From the NCBI GenBank assembly GCA_964577835.1, contig CAZOBN010000001.1, forward strand, positions 27,688 through 91,687: a stretch of 64,000 bases of DNA, given 5' to 3'. The translations under genes were made by a program, and so were the position numbers. This document shows positions 50,362 to 59,207 of this stretch, one piece after another. The stretch comes from CAVVYA01 sp964577835 (GTDB lineage: Bacteria; Pseudomonadota; Alphaproteobacteria; SMXQ01). The notes beneath the pieces were generated by a model, which was not told the DNA's origin, did no database searches, and saw only the letters and a program-made list of their open reading frames with translations. Position 1 is the stretch's first letter; each line of letters opens with the position of its first letter.

Positions 50362-51813
50362 ATGCCGGAAAGAGCCGCTCGCTCGCTCATCTGGGCGATG
50401 GTGGAGAGCGGCGGGTTGTCGCTCTTGTCCCTTATCATGCTGCTGGTCGTGGCGCGCGTGATCGGCCCGACCGAATTCGGCACCGTGGCGCTCGTGCTGG
50501 GCATCGTCCAAATTCTGTTCGTCATCGTCGATACGTTGCTGCACGACGCCATCGTTCAGCGCCGGCACCTCAGCACGAAGCATCTCGACACCGCTTTTTG
50601 GACCTGTTTGACGGTCGGCGGCGCGTTCTCATTGGCCTGCTGGCTGGGCGCGGCGAACGTGGCGGAGATCTTTTCCAGCCCCGGCATGGAAACCTTGCTG
50701 TCGGTCGCGGGCTTGAGTCTCGTCCTTGGCAGCATGGGCAGCGTGCCCTTGGCGTTGTTGCGTCGGGAGAAGAAATTCAAGTCGATCGCGCTGCGCTCGC
50801 TCTGCGCCAGGGTGTTCGGCGCGCTGTCGGCTTTGGTTCTGGTGCTGCTGGATCAAGGAATCTGGAGCTTGATCGTGCAGTACATGGTGCAGATCGCGCT
50901 CAATGCCATCCTGGTCTGGCCGGCCCTGATTTGGCGGCCCCGGTTCAGGTACTCGTTCGCCTTGCTGCGCCAACTGACGGCGTTCGGCATGTTCGCCGTC
51001 GGCAGCCGTATCGTGTGGATCAGCAGCGCGCGGCTGTTCATGATGTTCGTCGGCTATTTCCTCGGAGTCACCGCCGCGGGCACCTTGAACATCGCGCAAC
51101 GGGTTGTCGACACGTTGTACGATCTGTTGGCCGGCGCCGCGTATAACCTGGCCCTGCCCTACTTCTCGAAGCAGCAGAGCGACCCGCGGGCGCTGATCCG
51201 CATCTACAAGATGACCATGGATTTCGGCGCGCTTACCACCTTCCCGATCTTCATCGGCCTGATGATCTGTGCGCCGCTGATCGTCGAAACGCTGCTTGGC
51301 CCCCAGTGGCTGCCCGCTGTGCCCCTGGTCCGTGTGCTGGCGGTCGCGGCCACCTTTCATTTCATTCTGTTGTTCGCGCAGGTCGCCATCATGGCAATCG
51401 GCCGGCCGGTCTTCGTCTTCATGTCGAGTCTGGCGAGCTTTGCGCTCGTCACGGCTCTATTCCTGATCATTCGGCCGGATACGGCTCTCGGCGCCGCCGT
51501 TCTGTGGGCCTGCCGGGCCGCCTTAGCGGGTCCCTGGATGTTGATCACCGCACACCGGCTGCTTGGCATCTCCACTTGGAGTGTTGCCAAGGTCATTGCC
51601 GGCCCGGCGGCGGCCGGTTTGATCATGGTCGGCGTTCTGCTGGCGTTGGAGCACAGTCTGACCGTGCCAGTGAACGCCATCGCCAAGCTGGCGCTGCTGG
51701 TGTGCGTCGGCGCGGTGGTCTACCTGGCGGCGATCTGCGTCATCAACGGCCGTTCCCTGGGCCGCTTCGCGGGCTTCCTGTTCAGTGGCCTGAGCAAGGG
51801 ACGAACGCAATAG
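50362..51813 (+). CDS. Wzx-like lipopolysaccharide/exopolysaccharide flippase
   Basis: 483 residues with about 12-14 membrane helices, MATE/MVF superfamily (polysaccharide biosynthesis protein family). N-terminal pattern SLIWAMVESGGLSLLSLIML and VARVIGPTEFGTVALVLGIV with LRREKKFKSIALRSL in a cytoplasmic loop are typical of WzxC/AmsL-type translocases. AAGGAA seven bases upstream. It would move the undecaprenyl-linked repeat unit across the inner membrane, matching the polymerase and initiating transferase nearby. Confidence 0.9.
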   Translation: MPERAARSLIWAMVESGGLSLLSLIMLLVVARVIGPTEFGTVALVLGIVQILFVIVDTLLHDAIVQRRHLSTKHLDTAFWTCLTVGGAFSLACWLGAANVAEIFSSPGMETLLSVAGLSLVLGSMGSVPLALLRREKKFKSIALRSLCARVFGALSALVLVLLDQGIWSLIVQYMVQIALNAILVWPALIWRPRFRYSFALLRQLTAFGMFAVGSRIVWISSARLFMMFVGYFLGVTAAGTLNIAQRVVDTLYDLLAGAAYNLALPYFSKQQSDPRALIRIYKMTMDFGALTTFPIFIGLMICAPLIVETLLGPQWLPAVPLVRVLAVAATFHFILLFAQVAIMAIGRPVFVFMSSLASFALVTALFLIIRPDTALGAAVLWACRAALAGPWMLITAHRLLGISTWSVAKVIAGPAAAGLIMVGVLLALEHSLTVPVNAIAKLALLVCVGAVVYLAAICVINGRSLGRFAGFLFSGLSKGRTQ

Positions 51814-52065
51814 CCCGAGCTGGCACGGTCATGTGAGGTGCCGCTTGCTCGAGTGGGCTGACAGGCGGGCGGGTCGCGGCAATTCTTGTAATCCGCCCGA
51901 GATAGCGTCCGCACGGCCACCCTATAGGTATCTCGCAACTTGCGCTCGCAGGCCGCCGCATCCGCGCGGCGCAAGCCGGCAGCAAAGCAGAGAAGAAAGG
52001 CACAACCGGCCGAAGCCAGCGCGCCTTCTTCCGATAGCAGCGGCGCGGAGCCGCCGCACAGGCTG
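51814..52065. other. Intergenic region between convergent flippase and tyrosine kinase genes
   Basis: 252 bp between tail-to-tail genes. It contains no ORF with a ribosome site and no clear terminator hairpin with T-run, which is unusual for a convergent gap. Nothing else noticed. Confidence 0.35.
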
Positions 52066-54399
52066 TCAGGCGGCGTAGCCGCTGTAGTAGGGCTGGGTAT
52101 CCATCTTGGACACCTTCGCCTTAGACATCACGATCCCCGCCAGCGGGCCGCGCGTCGCCATGACGCGGCGCAACGCCTCGCGCACCGCTTTGCGGCCGGT
52201 GACGCGATGCTGCACCACCATCAGAATCGCGTCGGCATGATCGGCTAGGCACAGCGCATCGGCCACCTTCATGACCGGCGACGAGTCGAGGATGATCAGG
52301 TCATAGCTCTTGCGGGCCTCGTCGAGGAAGGACTGCCAGTGACCAGACATGGCGAGAGCCGCCGGGGAATGGTCGCTGCCCGCCGCGATCAGGCAATCCA
52401 CATGATACTTCTTGTCGCGATAGACGGCAGTGGACAACGGCTCCTCGCCGCGCAGAACGTCCGACAGCTTCGGCACGCCGTTGCGGCAAAACATGCGGCG
52501 CAGCCGCGGCCGGCGGATGTCGGAATCCACCACCAGAACGCGGGCGCCATCCATGGCGGCGACGACCCCGAGCGCGCCCACGAAGGACGTCTTGCCTTCG
52601 CCGGGCATCGCGGAGGTCACCAGGATGACCTGCGGGCGCCGCTCGTCGGCGCGGCGGTTGCGCATGGCGACCCGGATGCCGCGCAGCGTCTCGGCCGTCG
52701 AGGAGGCCGGGTTCTCCTTGACCTCCTGGGTGAGCACGCCCTCGCGCTTAAGGAAGCCGCCCACCGTCGGCAGCACACCCAACACCGGCACACCGAGGTT
52801 CTCCTCGATCTCATCGGCCGATTCGAACCCGCGCTTGCGCTCGGTGAACAACAGCACCGCGGCGGCGGCGAGCAGGAAGCCGATAAACATGCCCATGGCG
52901 GCGTAGAGCTTGCCACCGAGGCCATACGGGTGGATCGGCGGCACCGATTGCGACACGATGCGTGCCGTGGTCAGGCCGATGCGCGACGGCTCGGCCGTCT
53001 GCTGCGCCGTGGCAAGGAACTCCTGATATACATTGCGCTTGGTATCCGCCTCCTTGAGGAGCTGCTGCAACTCCATTTCCGACGCGGCGATCTTCATCTC
53101 GCGGCCTTGGATCGATTCCAGTTGCTGCTCGAGATTGCGCTCCCGCGAACGAGCGACGTCGACCTGGTTTTGCAGTGACTGCGAGACCTTGTTGATTTCC
53201 CGGCTGATCTGGGTGCGGACGCTGTTCAGCTCGGTTTCCGCGGCCCGATAGCGCGGGTGCTGCGGACCGAGGCGGGCGGATGTCTCCGACAGCCGCTGCG
53301 CCGCCTCCGATTCCCGCTCACGCAGCCGCTGGATCAGCGGCGACGCCAGCACTTCGGCGGTCGCATCACCGGCGAGGCCGCCGCGCGACACGGACTGGGC
53401 CGAGCGCAAACGGGCTTCGGCCTGGGTGCGGTCGGCGCGAGCCAGACTCAGTTGTGCGTTCAGCTCGTTGAGCTGCTGATTGCCAACGGTCCCGGAGCGG
53501 GTCTCGAGCAAGCCATGCTTGCTGCGGTATTCCTGCACCTTCTTATCGGCGTCCTCGACCTCTTCCTTGAGGGACGTGGCGCGCTGCTTGATCCAGGCGT
53601 TGGTCTGCACGGACTTCTTCGCTGCATACTCGATCTGATTGGCGATGAAGGTCTCCATCACCGCGTTGACCACGGTGGCGCCGGTCTGCGGTGACTCGCT
53701 CTCGAAATTCACGTAGATGACGTAACTCTTGCCATCGGTGAACACGTCGAGGTTCTTGCCGACGTTGGAAACCACGTTCGACCACATTTCCTGCTCGGCG
53801 GCGGCGGCCGCGATTTCGGGATCGATCTCCCGATTGCGGCTGTTGAACACCCGGCCAACAGCGTTCAGACCGTTCTTCAAACCGCCGAAGATCGATTCGA
53901 AGAAGGTCAGTTCCTTCAGGTCGGGATTGAATTCGGGATCGCGATTGAGCTGCAGCTTGCGCGCGACATCGGCGATAAGCTCGCGCGAGCTGATGATCTG
54001 CGCCTCGCTGCGCACCGCGGCTGCGTCCGGCGCCAACGGCGCCATGGTGTTGCCGAGCTGCGGCAGATAGGTCGGCCGCGCATCGATCGCGAGAACGCCC
54101 TGGGCCAGATACTTCGGCGTCAACTGCATCGCCGCCATGTAACCGGTCAAACCGAGCAGCAGCATGACGCCGAGGATCATCATCTTGCGCCGCCATAGCG
54201 CGCCTAAGATCTCGTTCAAGCTGATCTCGCCGGTCGGCCGCGGCCGGCGCATCGTTTGCGGCGACGGAAGAGCGATGAAATCCCCTTCGAACTCGTCCCC
54301 CGACATACGGCGAGACCGGCGCCGTGGAACTCTGGGCTTGAGTCTACCGGACAGGTCCAGAGACCCATGGCCCGAGTGAGGCGCAGGCTGATAATTCAT
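52066..54399 (-). CDS. Wzc-type polysaccharide co-polymerase with tyrosine autokinase domain
   Basis: 777 residues. The N-terminal Wzz domain starts EISLNEILGALWRRKMMILG (helix 1 about 68-92); a long periplasmic coiled-coil region (about 260-470, GNVR domain) leads to helix 2 (about 510-530). The C-terminal BY-kinase has Walker A SAMPGEGKTSFVGA, Walker A' VLVVDSDIRRPRLRR, Walker B DLIILDSSPV and a C-terminal tyrosine cluster (YYSGYAA) for autophosphorylation. It controls chain length and couples polymerisation to export. Fused in one chain, as in proteobacterial PCP-2a. Confidence 0.94.
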   Translation of the reverse strand: MNYQPAPHSGHGSLDLSGRLKPRVPRRRSRRMSGDEFEGDFIALPSPQTMRRPRPTGEISLNEILGALWRRKMMILGVMLLLGLTGYMAAMQLTPKYLAQGVLAIDARPTYLPQLGNTMAPLAPDAAAVRSEAQIISSRELIADVARKLQLNRDPEFNPDLKELTFFESIFGGLKNGLNAVGRVFNSRNREIDPEIAAAAAEQEMWSNVVSNVGKNLDVFTDGKSYVIYVNFESESPQTGATVVNAVMETFIANQIEYAAKKSVQTNAWIKQRATSLKEEVEDADKKVQEYRSKHGLLETRSGTVGNQQLNELNAQLSLARADRTQAEARLRSAQSVSRGGLAGDATAEVLASPLIQRLRERESEAAQRLSETSARLGPQHPRYRAAETELNSVRTQISREINKVSQSLQNQVDVARSRERNLEQQLESIQGREMKIAASEMELQQLLKEADTKRNVYQEFLATAQQTAEPSRIGLTTARIVSQSVPPIHPYGLGGKLYAAMGMFIGFLLAAAAVLLFTERKRGFESADEIEENLGVPVLGVLPTVGGFLKREGVLTQEVKENPASSTAETLRGIRVAMRNRRADERRPQVILVTSAMPGEGKTSFVGALGVVAAMDGARVLVVDSDIRRPRLRRMFCRNGVPKLSDVLRGEEPLSTAVYRDKKYHVDCLIAAGSDHSPAALAMSGHWQSFLDEARKSYDLIILDSSPVMKVADALCLADHADAILMVVQHRVTGRKAVREALRRVMATRGPLAGIVMSKAKVSKMDTQPYYSGYAA

Positions 54400-54687
54400 T
54401 GCGAGATCTCCATGTTCTTCTTTGGCAAGCGCACCGATGCGCGACGCACGCTGAGCATCAACGGCCGCTATTTAAACGCCGCTATAGGACGAGGGTTCAT
54501 CCTTGGACGCGAATGTGTTATGCGCGTCGTAGCCCCTTGAAAACTCCATAAACTTGTCACAAAGCGCGCAGCCGCTTTCGGCTACCATCGCCCTGTTTCT
54601 TTGCTGGTTTTGATGGCGGCAGAGCGCGTTTGCGCCGATGTCGCGACTGCCTAAAAGAGAGGCTCACGCCACATAAGGAGGGCAGCC
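54400..54687. promoter_or_regulatory. Divergent kinase / GT2 intergenic region
   Basis: 288 bp between the divergent Wzc-type gene and the first GT2 gene; it should carry promoters for both. AAGGAGGG seven bases before the GTG at 54688 is a strong ribosome site. AT-rich stretches (TATTTAAACGCCGCTATAGG near 54469-54488) may hold a promoter. No gene seen. Confidence 0.4.
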
Positions 54688-55845
54688 GTGTTGGCGATTT
54701 TATGTTTTGCCGGAGCGGGACTCTTACTTCTCGTCTCGCTTCATCCGTTCCTTTTTTATCCCCTGAGCCTCCGCATCCTGCGCCGGGCGAACCGTCGCCC
54801 CCCTCGCACGCCGTTGCCGAGCGAGACGCAGCCACTATCCTATGCGGTTTGCGTCTGCGCCTATAACGAGGCGCCGATCATCCGCGCGACCATCGAGAAC
54901 CTCATCGCGCTGCGCCGCGCCACGCCTGGGCTGCAGATTCTGGTTCACGTGGACGGCAACGCCGATAGCACGGCGGATATCGCCCGCGAATATGAAAATC
55001 AGATCGATCTGATCGTCTCTCCGGAGCGCAAAGGTAAAACCTGCGGCATGAACCGACTGCTCAGCATGGCCAGGGCCTCGATCGTGCTGCTCACAGATGC
55101 GACGGTTCGCATCGACGAGCGCGCAATTCCCAATCTCGAGAAATATTTCCAGGACCCCGAGGTGGGCTGCGTCGCCGGTCATCTCCGCTACACCAATCTC
55201 GACGAGACCTCGATGGCGTTCGTGGGCTCGTTCTATTGGCGCCTCGAGGAAAGCATCAAGCAGCTCGAAAGCGATACCGGATCGGTGATGGGCGCAGACG
55301 GTTCGATCTATGCCGTTCGGCGCGCGCTGTTCCAGCCGGTGCCCGAGGACATGATCGACGATATGTATATCTCGCTCTCGGTGTTGTGCGACGGCTACCG
55401 CATCGTACGGGCGCCGGATGTCTATGCCTACGAGAAATCCGTGACCGAGAGTCGTGAGGAATTCCGCCGCAAGATCCGCATCGCCTGCCAGGCCTTCGCC
55501 GCCCACCGCGCTCTCAAGCCCAAGATCGCCCAGCTCAGCGCGCTCGACCGCTACAAATACGTCTCCCACAAGCTGATCCGCTGGTTCACCGCCTATACCC
55601 TGGGTGCGGCCGGGTTGCTTTTCGTGGGCGGTATCGGCCTGACCATGGGGCCAGCCGTTGCCGCGGGGTTGACTGTAGCGGCGCTTGGCGTGCTCGGAGC
55701 GGGATGCTTCGTGGGCTTCCGGCCCGTGACCGTGATTGCCGACATCCTTGTTTCGTTCGTCGCCACCGCCATCGGCGTATGGAAGGCGGTCGCCGGGCAC
55801 CGGATCCGCACATGGGAACCGGCGAGCTCGATTCGCAAAGCTTGA
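54688..55845 (+). CDS. Membrane-bound family 2 glycosyltransferase
   Basis: 385 residues, GTG start with a strong AAGGAGGG site. N-terminal helix (about 2-28), GT2 catalytic domain (about 50-260): YAVCVCAYNEAPIIRATIEN, VHVDGNADSTADIA, LLTDATVRIDE (metal DxD position), VMGADGSIYAVRR and EDMIDDMYISLSV; then two or three C-terminal helices (about 300-365). The architecture is that of processive or membrane-attached GT2 enzymes. First of three consecutive GT2 genes. Confidence 0.9.
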   Translation: MLAILCFAGAGLLLLVSLHPFLFYPLSLRILRRANRRPPRTPLPSETQPLSYAVCVCAYNEAPIIRATIENLIALRRATPGLQILVHVDGNADSTADIAREYENQIDLIVSPERKGKTCGMNRLLSMARASIVLLTDATVRIDERAIPNLEKYFQDPEVGCVAGHLRYTNLDETSMAFVGSFYWRLEESIKQLESDTGSVMGADGSIYAVRRALFQPVPEDMIDDMYISLSVLCDGYRIVRAPDVYAYEKSVTESREEFRRKIRIACQAFAAHRALKPKIAQLSALDRYKYVSHKLIRWFTAYTLGAAGLLFVGGIGLTMGPAVAAGLTVAALGVLGAGCFVGFRPVTVIADILVSFVATAIGVWKAVAGHRIRTWEPASSIRKA

Positions 55846-55855
55846 GGTATCCGTC

Positions 55856-56830
55856 ATGAGTCATCCGGCCGATGTCGATGTCATCATCCTGTCGTGGAAC
55901 CGCACGCCGGAGACCATCGAGGCGATCGAGAGCGCGCTCGCCCAGGAGAATGTAAACCAGCGCGTGCTGGTGCTGGACCAGGGCAGCGAACCCGACAATC
56001 TCGAGCGGTTGCGGAGTGTCGTCGCACGGGATTCGCGCGTCGTGCTCGAAGAGGTCGGACGCAACGTCGGCGTGGCTGCCGGCCGCAATAGGGCCAGCGA
56101 CCTCGGCCGCGGCAGCTATATCGTCGCGCTCGATAACGACGCGATCTTCACGGACAGCCTGGTCCTGTCCCGCGTGGTGGACAGCTTCGAAGCCGATCCG
56201 ACGCTCGGCGCGCTGGCCTTCCGTATCCTCAATTTCTACACCGGAGACGATGACGAGATGTGCTGGGACTACCCCGAGGCACTGCGTCCCCACGCCGACC
56301 GGGAATTCGAGGTCACCCGCTATATCGGCGCCGGACACGCGCTGCGGCGCGACGTGTTCTACAATGCCGGCCGTTACGACGAGACGCTGTTCTTCGCGGG
56401 CGAGGAACGCGATCTCAGCTACCGGATTCTCAACCTCGGCTACCGCATCAAATACGCGCCCCACCTGGCCGTCCGCCATAAGGTTCTGCCGGGCCAGCGG
56501 GTGCGCTGGGACGCCGGACGCTATTACTACACCGTGCGCAATATCCTCTACAGCGACTTCAAGTTCGGCAAGTCGCCGCTCTACTTGGCCAAGTCGGTCG
56601 CCGCCCTGACGCTCAAGGGCGCCTATAACGGCGTCGGACGCCAGGCTGTGCACGGCGCATGGGACGCGGCGCGGATGGCGGCGCGCTTCGCGCGGTCCAG
56701 CCGCGATGCCGAGCTCTATCGGCTGACACGCGAGGTGCGCGATCATATCCGGGCCTGTGAACGGATCGGCCGCGGCGGCGTTATGGCTGGCATAGCCCGT
56801 CAGTTTCAACGGCTGCCCGGCAGTATCTGA
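55856..56830 (+). CDS. Family 2 glycosyltransferase, rhamnosyltransferase-like
   Basis: 324 residues from ATG 55856 (GAGG eight bases upstream), ten bases after the previous gene. GT2 motifs: VDVIILSWNRTPETIEAIES, GRNVGVAAGRNRASD, IVALDNDAIFTDSL (DxD), IGAGHALRRDVFYNAGRYDE and FAGEERDLSYRILNLGYRIK. The GxHxLRRDVF...EERDLSYRI series resembles rhamnosyl- and galactosyltransferases of polysaccharide loci. Soluble with a basic helical tail. Confidence 0.9.
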   Translation: MSHPADVDVIILSWNRTPETIEAIESALAQENVNQRVLVLDQGSEPDNLERLRSVVARDSRVVLEEVGRNVGVAAGRNRASDLGRGSYIVALDNDAIFTDSLVLSRVVDSFEADPTLGALAFRILNFYTGDDDEMCWDYPEALRPHADREFEVTRYIGAGHALRRDVFYNAGRYDETLFFAGEERDLSYRILNLGYRIKYAPHLAVRHKVLPGQRVRWDAGRYYYTVRNILYSDFKFGKSPLYLAKSVAALTLKGAYNGVGRQAVHGAWDAARMAARFARSSRDAELYRLTREVRDHIRACERIGRGGVMAGIARQFQRLPGSI

Positions 56831-56866
56831 CCGCGTTGTAGCCGCTTAGCCTGGAGTCCCCATCCG

Positions 56867-57796
56867 ATGATCTCGCTCGTCGTGCCGTCCCGCAACCGCG
56901 CTCACACGATTCGTATCGTTGGCGAGAGCCTCTATCGCCAAAGCAAGGTCACGGAGATCATCTTCGTGCTCGACGCCAGCACCGACGACAGCGAAACGGT
57001 GATCGAAGGGTTCGCCCGTTCGTTCCCGGCGATTCGCACCGTGGTGCTGCGCAACGAAACGCGCAAAGGGGCGCCGTACAACCGGATCAAGGGCTACCGC
57101 GCGGCAACCAACGATTTCATCGCCTTCACCGACGACGATACCTATCTCGAGCCCGGCTATTTCGAGACCTGCCTGACCAAGCTGCTGGCCACGGGCGCTG
57201 CGTTCGTGTCCGGCCGGCTCGTGACCAAGCTGCCGAACCAGACGTTCGACCAGGCGATCGCCGCCTTCGGCAACGGCACATTGGACGCCCCCTTGCTCAA
57301 GCCGGTGACCTGCGAATTGCGGCACAATGCCCGGTTCACCGGCGATGTGCGAATTCCGTTTACGATCCCCATCGGCGTCACCCGCAAGGACCTGCTCGAC
57401 CGCTTCTCCTACGACCCATTCTATTGCCGCGGCAATGGCTACCGGGAGGAAACGGATTTCCAGATGAACGCCTTCGTCAACGGCTATGAGATGCTCGTGA
57501 CGAACGACGTCCACTGCGTCGAGCTCAGCCGATGGGAAAACCGCTCCGGCGGTCAGCGCATGTCGCGCTTCGCCCAGCTCTACTGGAGCATCTACTACAC
57601 CAACTATTTTTTTGGGAAATACTACGACCGCTACGCCAAGCGCCTCGGCCTTCGGAGCGGCCGGCGCCTGGCGCTCGCAATGTTCACGATCCACCAGTTC
57701 TATGCTCTGTTCATCCGGCCGGTGCGCCGCCTGCCTCACCTCATACCGCGGCTGGCACCCAAGACGGCTGCGGCCCCTCAGGCGCCCGCGAGTTGA
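56867..57796 (+). CDS. Family 2 glycosyltransferase
   Basis: 309 residues. SLVVPSRNRAHTIRIVGESL, FVLDASTDDSETVIEGF, AFTDDDTYLEPGYFETCL (DxD) and the acceptor-side REETDFQMNAFVNGYEML. C-terminal basic region with FFGKYYDRYAKRLGLRSGRR. 36 bp after the second GT2. Its last 56 bases overlap the 3' end of the convergent pyruvyl transferase gene. Confidence 0.9.
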   Translation: MISLVVPSRNRAHTIRIVGESLYRQSKVTEIIFVLDASTDDSETVIEGFARSFPAIRTVVLRNETRKGAPYNRIKGYRAATNDFIAFTDDDTYLEPGYFETCLTKLLATGAAFVSGRLVTKLPNQTFDQAIAAFGNGTLDAPLLKPVTCELRHNARFTGDVRIPFTIPIGVTRKDLLDRFSYDPFYCRGNGYREETDFQMNAFVNGYEMLVTNDVHCVELSRWENRSGGQRMSRFAQLYWSIYYTNYFFGKYYDRYAKRLGLRSGRRLALAMFTIHQFYALFIRPVRRLPHLIPRLAPKTAAAPQAPAS

Positions 57797-58778
57797 GCAG
57801 GCTGACCGCCGGGATTTTCTTCAGCCAACATGCGTGATAGGCGGACAACTTGCCATAGGAGTTGTCCGCCATTCCGACCTTGCGCCCCATCAGCAGGCCG
57901 AGCAGAGCCATATGCAGGCGGTTCGTGACCACCATGCTGTGGGGCGCGAGGGTGCGGATGGCTTTACGGATCAGATGTTCACGGTAGAGGCGCCAGAGCG
58001 GGTGGATTTCATGGCGCGGCAGCAGGTCGCCATGACGCCGATGCAGCCGGTGCAGGAGCCCGAAAGCAACTCGATCCAAGGGATTGACGATATCGAGCCA
58101 GTCGATCGGCGTCTGGCCATCGGCCGGCTCATAGACAAAGGGGTATTCTTCCTTGTCCGCGCGCATGAACAGCAGAGTCGCGCGCTCGCCTATCGTCCGA
58201 CGGTGCGGCTCCATCTCGTCCCACAGGAAGTGCGCCATATCGGGAAACAGATAAACCGGGTTGGGAAAATGCCGGCGGAAGAAATCGTAGGAAGCCCGAT
58301 CCCGTAGGCAGATATGAAGGTCCGGATGGGCGGCGAAAATTGCCACGCACTCGGCCAATTTCATCGGCGACTCGAAATGGATCGTCTGGGGCAAGAGCAC
58401 GATTCGATTGCGTTTGCATTGGGCAACGACTCGTTCGCGAAACTGCTGGTGGAGGTCGTAGAGGTCGCCGAAATTTCCGCCGCCTTGGAGAACGATGGTC
58501 GCTTCCGGCGCGACCGCGGCAATTTGCTCATCGCCGCAATCGTAGGCGGAGCGGATCATCGCAAGCTGGTAATCGAAGGCCCGGAAAAAGGCCTCGGTGC
58601 CCTTTTCGATCAAAAGGTCGCCAACATTGAGGTAGACCGGATAATCCAGGAACACGACCGGTTTCCGACGTGGGATGAGCTCGGCGATTTCCCCGACCTT
58701 GTTACGCAACTCGACCATTTCAGCGGTCCACTCATTCATCGACGGCGATCCCCAGGGCGAGGCTTTAGACGCATTCAT
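57741..58778 (-). CDS. Polysaccharide pyruvyl transferase family protein
   Basis: Transfers pyruvate from PEP to a sugar, giving acidic ketals on exopolysaccharide (ExoV/PssM/PssK family). 345 residues from ATG 58778; ATG 58739 is an alternative with GGGGAT upstream. Family features: VFLDYPVYLNVGDLLIEKGT, LQGGGNFGDLYD, IVLLPQTIHFE, CLRDRASYDFFRRHF and the C-terminal NRLHMALLGLLMGRKVGMAD. Tail-to-tail overlap of 56 bp with the GT2 gene. Confidence 0.9.
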   Translation of the reverse strand: MNASKASPWGSPSMNEWTAEMVELRNKVGEIAELIPRRKPVVFLDYPVYLNVGDLLIEKGTEAFFRAFDYQLAMIRSAYDCGDEQIAAVAPEATIVLQGGGNFGDLYDLHQQFRERVVAQCKRNRIVLLPQTIHFESPMKLAECVAIFAAHPDLHICLRDRASYDFFRRHFPNPVYLFPDMAHFLWDEMEPHRRTIGERATLLFMRADKEEYPFVYEPADGQTPIDWLDIVNPLDRVAFGLLHRLHRRHGDLLPRHEIHPLWRLYREHLIRKAIRTLAPHSMVVTNRLHMALLGLLMGRKVGMADNSYGKLSAYHACWLKKIPAVSLLNSRAPEGPQPSWVPAAV

Positions 58779-58790
58779 CAAGACAGCTCA

Positions 58791-59188
58791 TCAACGCGGC
58801 GGCGCGGCGGATCGTTGCCATTTTTTGCTGCCGACTCGCAAATATTTTAAATTCCTGGCGGTAAGGCGCAGTCCGGTTTCGGCCACCTTAAACACACTAT
58901 GGTATTCGACGCAGACCGAACATCCTGCCTGCGCGACGGAGGCCTTGCCGCCGCGCCGGACATGATCCAAAGGAGACACTGGAAAAAGAAACTGCTGACG
59001 GCATTCACAATCAGTGCCGCGGGAACGCCGTCTTCGATGCGGCGCCAAATGAAGGTCGCGGTTTCGTTGAACGCGTAAAGGCGCTTTTCCTGTGCATCGA
59101 ATAGGACGCCGCCCCCATCGACTTCACGCAGTCTGACGTGGGGGGCGGCACAAACGAATTCGCCGGTTTCCTGTTGATGCGATGACAT
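58791..59188 (-). pseudogene. Frameshifted PqqD-like gene remnant
   Basis: From ATG 59188 the frame reads VRLREVDGGGVLFDAQEKRL, YAFNETATFIWRRIEDGVPA: the core of a PqqD-like chaperone domain (residues about 18-62). After AVSS this frame becomes unstructured and ends at 58847. The next frame, open from 59048 to 58791, instead continues sensibly with SPLDHVRRGGKASVAQAGCS and then VEYHSVFKVAETGLRLTARN, resembling the end of a PqqD domain and perhaps the first strands of an HprK-like kinase. A frameshift near 58975-58995 (a T-rich run) would join them. It looks like a decayed or truncated gene. Confidence 0.6.
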
Positions 59189-59207
59189 GTGGCGCCGGAT
59201 GCAACAT

